In this document: positions 60,768 to 64,000 of the stretch, one piece after another
Layout: every line of letters starts with the position of its first letter
Position numbering within the stretch: the stretch's first letter is position 1
Source of the DNA: Prorocentrum cordatum
Taxonomy: Eukaryota; Sar; Dinophyceae; Prorocentrales; Prorocentraceae
Length of the DNA stretch: 64,000 nt
Assembly: GCA_963575745.1 (NCBI GenBank)
Contig: CAUYUJ010016157.1
Location: forward strand, 229,311 to 293,310
Direction: 5' to 3'
The notes under the pieces: model-generated
The model's database searches: none
Told to the model about the DNA's origin: nothing
What the model saw: the letters and a program-made list of their open reading frames with translations, nothing else
Position numbers and translations under genes: made by a program

Positions 60768-62231
60768 GAGTGGGCCTGCCTCTACAAGAAGCCAGATAAG
60801 AACAACGATCGGGACTTTACGTACGCTAGTTTCTCTGACGGCGACGAGTGGGAGTGCAAAGACGTGACGGTCGGTGAGATCAACGAGAAGAACAGGATCG
60901 ACATGACGACGAAGGCCACAGGCCACCTGTTCAAGGTCACGTCGCCTCAAGGAATTGACTACACGATCATGAAGACGGTGAAAAAAGATAACGGCACGCT
61001 TCTGCTCGGGTTCCGAGCTTCGGACAAATGCAAGGCTGGAAAGGAGCAAATCATTCAGTTGCCTCTCGTCGACTTCGAGTCCGTCAGCGAGGCCGTCGTG
61101 TTCTTATCGCAGGTGATGACCGATTTCTCGGAGGGCAAGGTCGAGGACGACAAGCACGCACGCTACAACTACATGAGGGGACAGCTTAAGAAGTTCAAGA
61201 GCAAAGGATTGCCGACGGCTTCCGACGGTGGCGATGCGGGCCCAGCAAAAAAGAAGGTCAAGATTACGAAGAAGTCCTCATCAAGCGCGACGCCTGGCAG
61301 TTCAGGAAGCGGAACACCTGGCAGCTCATCCGCCGCGACACCTGGAGACCTCAAGAAGCTCGAGAGTAAGGGCGAGGACTTGGACGATGAGTGGGACGAT
61401 GAGTGGAACGAGTGGGGCGACTGGCACAAGGAGGGCGAGTGGGACGAGTGGGACTTGACGAACACGGACTGGCACGAGCAGGTCGACGTTAAGAGCCAGG
61501 ACGGCAGCACCAAGAAGAAGCGTAAGACGAAGAAGGGCAAGGGCAAGAAGCGCAAGGCCAAGGACGTGCCGACGGACGACATGGAGACGCCCGAGAAGGT
61601 GGCCAAGTCAACTATTCAGAAGATCATGGTTGAGACAGCTACCTGTGGGGATGGCACGGCCGAGCAGGTCGTCGCCAAGCCTGTCAACACCACGAAGGGC
61701 GAGGACAAAGCTGCCGACACCACGGAGGGCAAGGACAACGCTGCCGACACCACGAAGGGCGACACCACGACGGGCGAGGTCGTCGCTGCCGACACCACGA
61801 AGGGCGAGGTCGTCGCTGCCGACACCACGAAGGGCGACACCACGAAGGGCGAGGACAAAGCTGCCGACACCACGAAGGGCGACACCACGACGGGCGAGGT
61901 CGTCGCTGCCGACACCACGAAGGGCGAGGTCGTCGCTGCCGACACCACGAAGAGCGAGGACAAAGCTGCGGACACCACGAAGGGCGAGGTCGAGGCTGCC
62001 GACACCAAGGGCGAGGACAAAGCTGCCGACACCACGAAGGGCGAGGTCGACGCTGCCGACGCCACGAAGGGCGAGGTCGGCGCTGCCGACACCGAGAAGG
62101 GCGAGGTCGACGCTGCCGACACCGAGAAGGGCGCTGCCGACACCACGAAGGGCGAGGTCGAGGCTGCCAACACCACGACGGGCGAGGCTGCCGACACCCA
62201 GGTCGGCGCTGGCGACGACAGCGCTAGCGAG
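60768..62231 (+). CDS. Acidic/lysine-rich protein gene, exon with 10-residue repeats
   Basis: 488 codons in phase with the preceding exon. A globular-looking part (WACLYKKPDKNNDRDFTYAS, then GHLFKVTSPQGIDYTIMKTV and KEQIIQLPLVDFESVSEAVV) spans roughly codons 1-140. A Ser/Gly/Thr linker and a Trp/Asp/Glu segment (DEWDDEWNEWGDWHKEGEWD) follow. Next is a Lys cluster (KKKRKTKKGKGKKRKAKD), which would serve as a nuclear localisation signal. The end is about 17 repeats of (A)ADTTKGEVVA type (61690-62200). A donor GAG|GTCACA follows at 62232. Function unknown; composition suggests a nuclear or chromatin-associated protein, which is inference only. Confidence 0.65.
61690..62205 (+). repeat. Coding 30-bp minisatellite
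   Basis: About 17 tandem GACACCACGAAGGGCGAGGT-type units of 30 bp with 15-27-bp variants. All length changes are multiples of three, so the frame is kept throughout. Confidence 0.9.
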
Positions 62232-63045
62232 GTCACATCCCCCTCCTCCTCCTCCTCCACCTCGATCCTACTCCAACTCCAACTCCAACTCCAGGAGAAG
62301 GAGGAGGAGGAGGAGGAGGGGGAGGAGGAGTTGGAGGTTTCAGATTTGGCACAGGTGTATCAAATCTGTGACCTCCAACTCCTCCTCCTCCTCCTCCTCC
62401 TTCTCCTCCTCCTCCTCCTCGGTCCTACTCCAACTCCAACTCCTACTCCAACTCCAACTCCTCCTCCATCTCCTCCTCCATCTCCTCCTCCTCCTCCTCC
62501 TCCTCCTCCTCATCCTCCTCGGTCCACCTCATATCTCCCACTTCTCCTCCTCCTCCTGCTTTTCCTCCTCCTCCTCCTCCTCATCCTTCCCCTTCTTCCT
62601 CATCCGTGAGCTCCTCCCCCTCCTCCTCCTCCTCGCCCTCGTCCTCCTCCTATCCTCCTCCTCCTCCTCCTCCTCCTCCTCCCCTCCTCCTCCTCCTCCT
62701 CTTCCTCTCTTCCTCCTCCTCCTCCTGCCTCCTCCTCCTCCTCCTCGGGGGTCGGTGGTGGGTGGTGGGTGGGTGTGTGGGTGGTGGGTGGTGGGTTGGT
62801 GGGTGGTGGGTGGGTGGTGGGTGGTGGTGGCGGGTAGGCGGTGGGTGGGTGTGGTGGGTGGTGGGTGGTGGGCGGGTGGTGTGTGGTGGGTGGGTTGGTC
62901 GTGGGTGGTGGGTGGGTGGTGGGTGGGTGGCGGGTGGGTGGTGGGTGGGTGGTGGGTGGGTGGTGGGTGGTGGGTGGGTGGTGGGTGGTGGGTGGGTGGG
63001 TGGTGGGTGGTTGGGTGGGTGGGTGATCGAGCCCCATTGTCCGAG
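62232..63045 (+). other. Inferred 814-nt intron with strong hairpin and GGTGGGT tract
   Basis: GT donor at 62232 to GTCCGAG|GCC acceptor. It contains a 26-bp inverted repeat (62323-62348 with 62361-62386), (CTC)n to 62745 and (GGTGGGT)n at 62746-63025. Inferred from frame continuity (DSASE to ADVANM). Confidence 0.4.
62746..63025 (+). repeat. (GGTGGGT)n G-rich microsatellite
   Basis: 280 bp of GGGTGG/TGGTGGG with more than 50 G-runs of three or more. It is a strong G-quadruplex candidate on the coding strand. Frames read Gly/Trp/Val. Confidence 0.9.
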
Positions 63046-63096
63046 GCCGACGTCGCCAACATGGCCGATCTCGAAGCTGTCGACGATCACCCTTGA
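63046..63096 (+). CDS. Possible terminal exon of the acidic-protein gene
   Basis: ADVANMADLEAVDDHP then stop (TGA 63094-63096), following an AG|G acceptor in phase 0. It is short, so the call is tentative. An alternative terminal exon lies at 63771. Confidence 0.35.
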   Translation, partial: ADVANMADLEAVDDHP

Positions 63097-63115
63097 GGCT
63101 CGCGATGTCGCATCA

Positions 63116-63755
63116 CTCTCCTCCTCCTCCTCCTCCTCCTCCTCCTCCTCCTCCTCCCCCTCCTCCTCCTCCTCCTCTCCTCCTCCTCCTCCTCGAGGCT
63201 CCTTCTCTTTCGGTTCCTTCTCAATGTTCTCCTCCTCCTCCTTCTCCCACCTCCGTCCACAGGTGCTCTCATCATTACCGTTCTGACCTGTTTTCCGCGT
63301 CTGTTCTTGCATCTGCTCCTGCTCCTGCTCCTGCTGCGGCTGCCGTCCCTCCTCGCCATCCCCCTCCTCATCCATCCTCCTCCTCCTCCTCCTCCTCCTC
63401 CTCCTCCCCCTTCTCTCCCCCTCCCCCTCCCCCTCCTCCTCCACCTCATCTCAATCATCTCATCCATCATCCGATCAATTCTCGCCTCTTCCTCCTCCTT
63501 CCTCCTCCTTCCTCCCTCCTCCTCTTTTCCTCCTCCTCCTCCCTCCTCCTCGCTCCCCCATCTGCCCTCTGCCTGCTCCTCCCTCTCTGCTACCTCTGCT
63601 CCTTCCTCCTCCCCCTCCTGCTTCCTCCTCCCCCCCCTCACTCCTCCTCCTCCTTCTCCTCCCCCTCCTTCCTCCTCCTCCCTGCCCCTCCTCCTCCTCC
63701 TCCTCCTCCTGCCTCCTCCCCCTCCTTCCTCCTCCTCCTCCTCATCATCATCATC
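63116..63755 (+). repeat. (CTC)n microsatellite
   Basis: 640 bp of CTC/TCC pyrimidine sequence broken at 63195-63360 by a less repetitive stretch. Leu/Ser/Pro frames are not genes. Confidence 0.88.
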
Positions 63756-63770
63756 CTCTCTCCCACCCCG

Positions 63771-63843
63771 CTTGCCCGAGGTCGACGGCGTGATCGAGAT
63801 CAGGGAGGACGACGACATCTCCGTGCTGCTCCTCCTCGGGTAG
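63771..63843 (+). CDS. Exon-like segment, alternative gene end
   Basis: After a 640-bp pyrimidine tract and GCCCGAG|GTC comes VDGVIEIREDDDISVLLLLG then TAG. It is acidic like the exons upstream and sits behind a perfect polypyrimidine/AG|G acceptor context. It could be the last exon of the 59.8-kb gene or of another one. Confidence 0.35.
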
Positions 63844-64000
63844 TTCAGCTCCCAGCCCGAAGCTCCAAAGTGTTTGAGGTACCTTCCCTGGGCTGTTTGT
63901 TGACGCTTCCTGGTTAACATTATCTGTAGAAGCTTCCTGATTGAAAACCCCTTGTTGAGGATAACCGAGGGCCCGCCTGGATGTCGAGGTTCGAAAACTG
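63844..64000. other. No feature seen; possible 3' flank
   Basis: Non-repetitive end of the window. Confidence 0.4.

Overview
The window looks like nuclear DNA of a dinoflagellate; the genus cannot be read from the sequence. The signs are extreme GC and repeat content, interstitial TTTAGGG (plant/dinoflagellate-type telomere) tracts, a copia lineage of the kind I associate with dinoflagellates, very short exons separated by kilobases of repeats, and introns whose acceptors are always AG|G, one with a GA donor. There are no operons, prokaryotic genes, rRNA genes or convincing tRNA genes.

Layout. 0-8 kb: minisatellites, purine tracts, and two head-to-tail copies of a >1 kb repeat unit ending in (GTT)n. 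8,029-16,858: a decayed Ty1/copia LTR retrotransposon with about 165-bp TG..CA LTRs, a polypurine tract and a CCCTT target duplication. It is inserted in a CCCTTCGTGGCCCC minisatellite that resumes at 16,859. 18.6-19.8 kb: another copy of the (GTT)n-tailed unit. 20,164-27,075: three short plus-strand exons (65, 103 and 72 nt) that together encode the core of a dual-specificity phosphatase, with introns of 5.3 and 1.4 kb. 28.2-29.6 kb: the 5' part of a LINE. 29.6-35.8 kb: tandem arrays, telomere-like tracts and two hairpin/telomere-motif modules.

36,321-49,567 (minus strand) is a large Helitron-like transposon: an ASCH-like domain, an OTU-like cysteine protease domain, a HUH Rep and a PIF1-like helicase. 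A 7,141-bp tyrosine-recombinase retrotransposon (DIRS/Ngaro/PAT type) at 38,088-45,228 splits it. This insert has the diagnostic split direct repeats A1 - genes - B1 A2 B2. Deleting it in silico leaves the Rep and helicase in one uninterrupted frame of about 1,866 codons.

49.6-50.2 kb holds a small membrane-anchor reading frame. 50.2-58.4 kb is satellite DNA: a 10-bp unit present in both orientations, a ~600-bp higher-order repeat, a ~100-120-bp satellite, and a 300-400-bp repeat carrying a hairpin. It also holds a third hairpin/telomere module and a seven-copy TTTAGGG tract. 59.6-63.9 kb contains the best candidate host gene, a multi-exon plus-strand gene for an acidic, lysine-rich protein of no family I recognise. 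It has a roughly 17-copy coding minisatellite and introns made of GGA/CTC microsatellite.

Most long open frames here are by-products of high GC or tandem repeats and were left out. All motif, identity and copy-number statements come from reading by eye; no alignment or database search was run.
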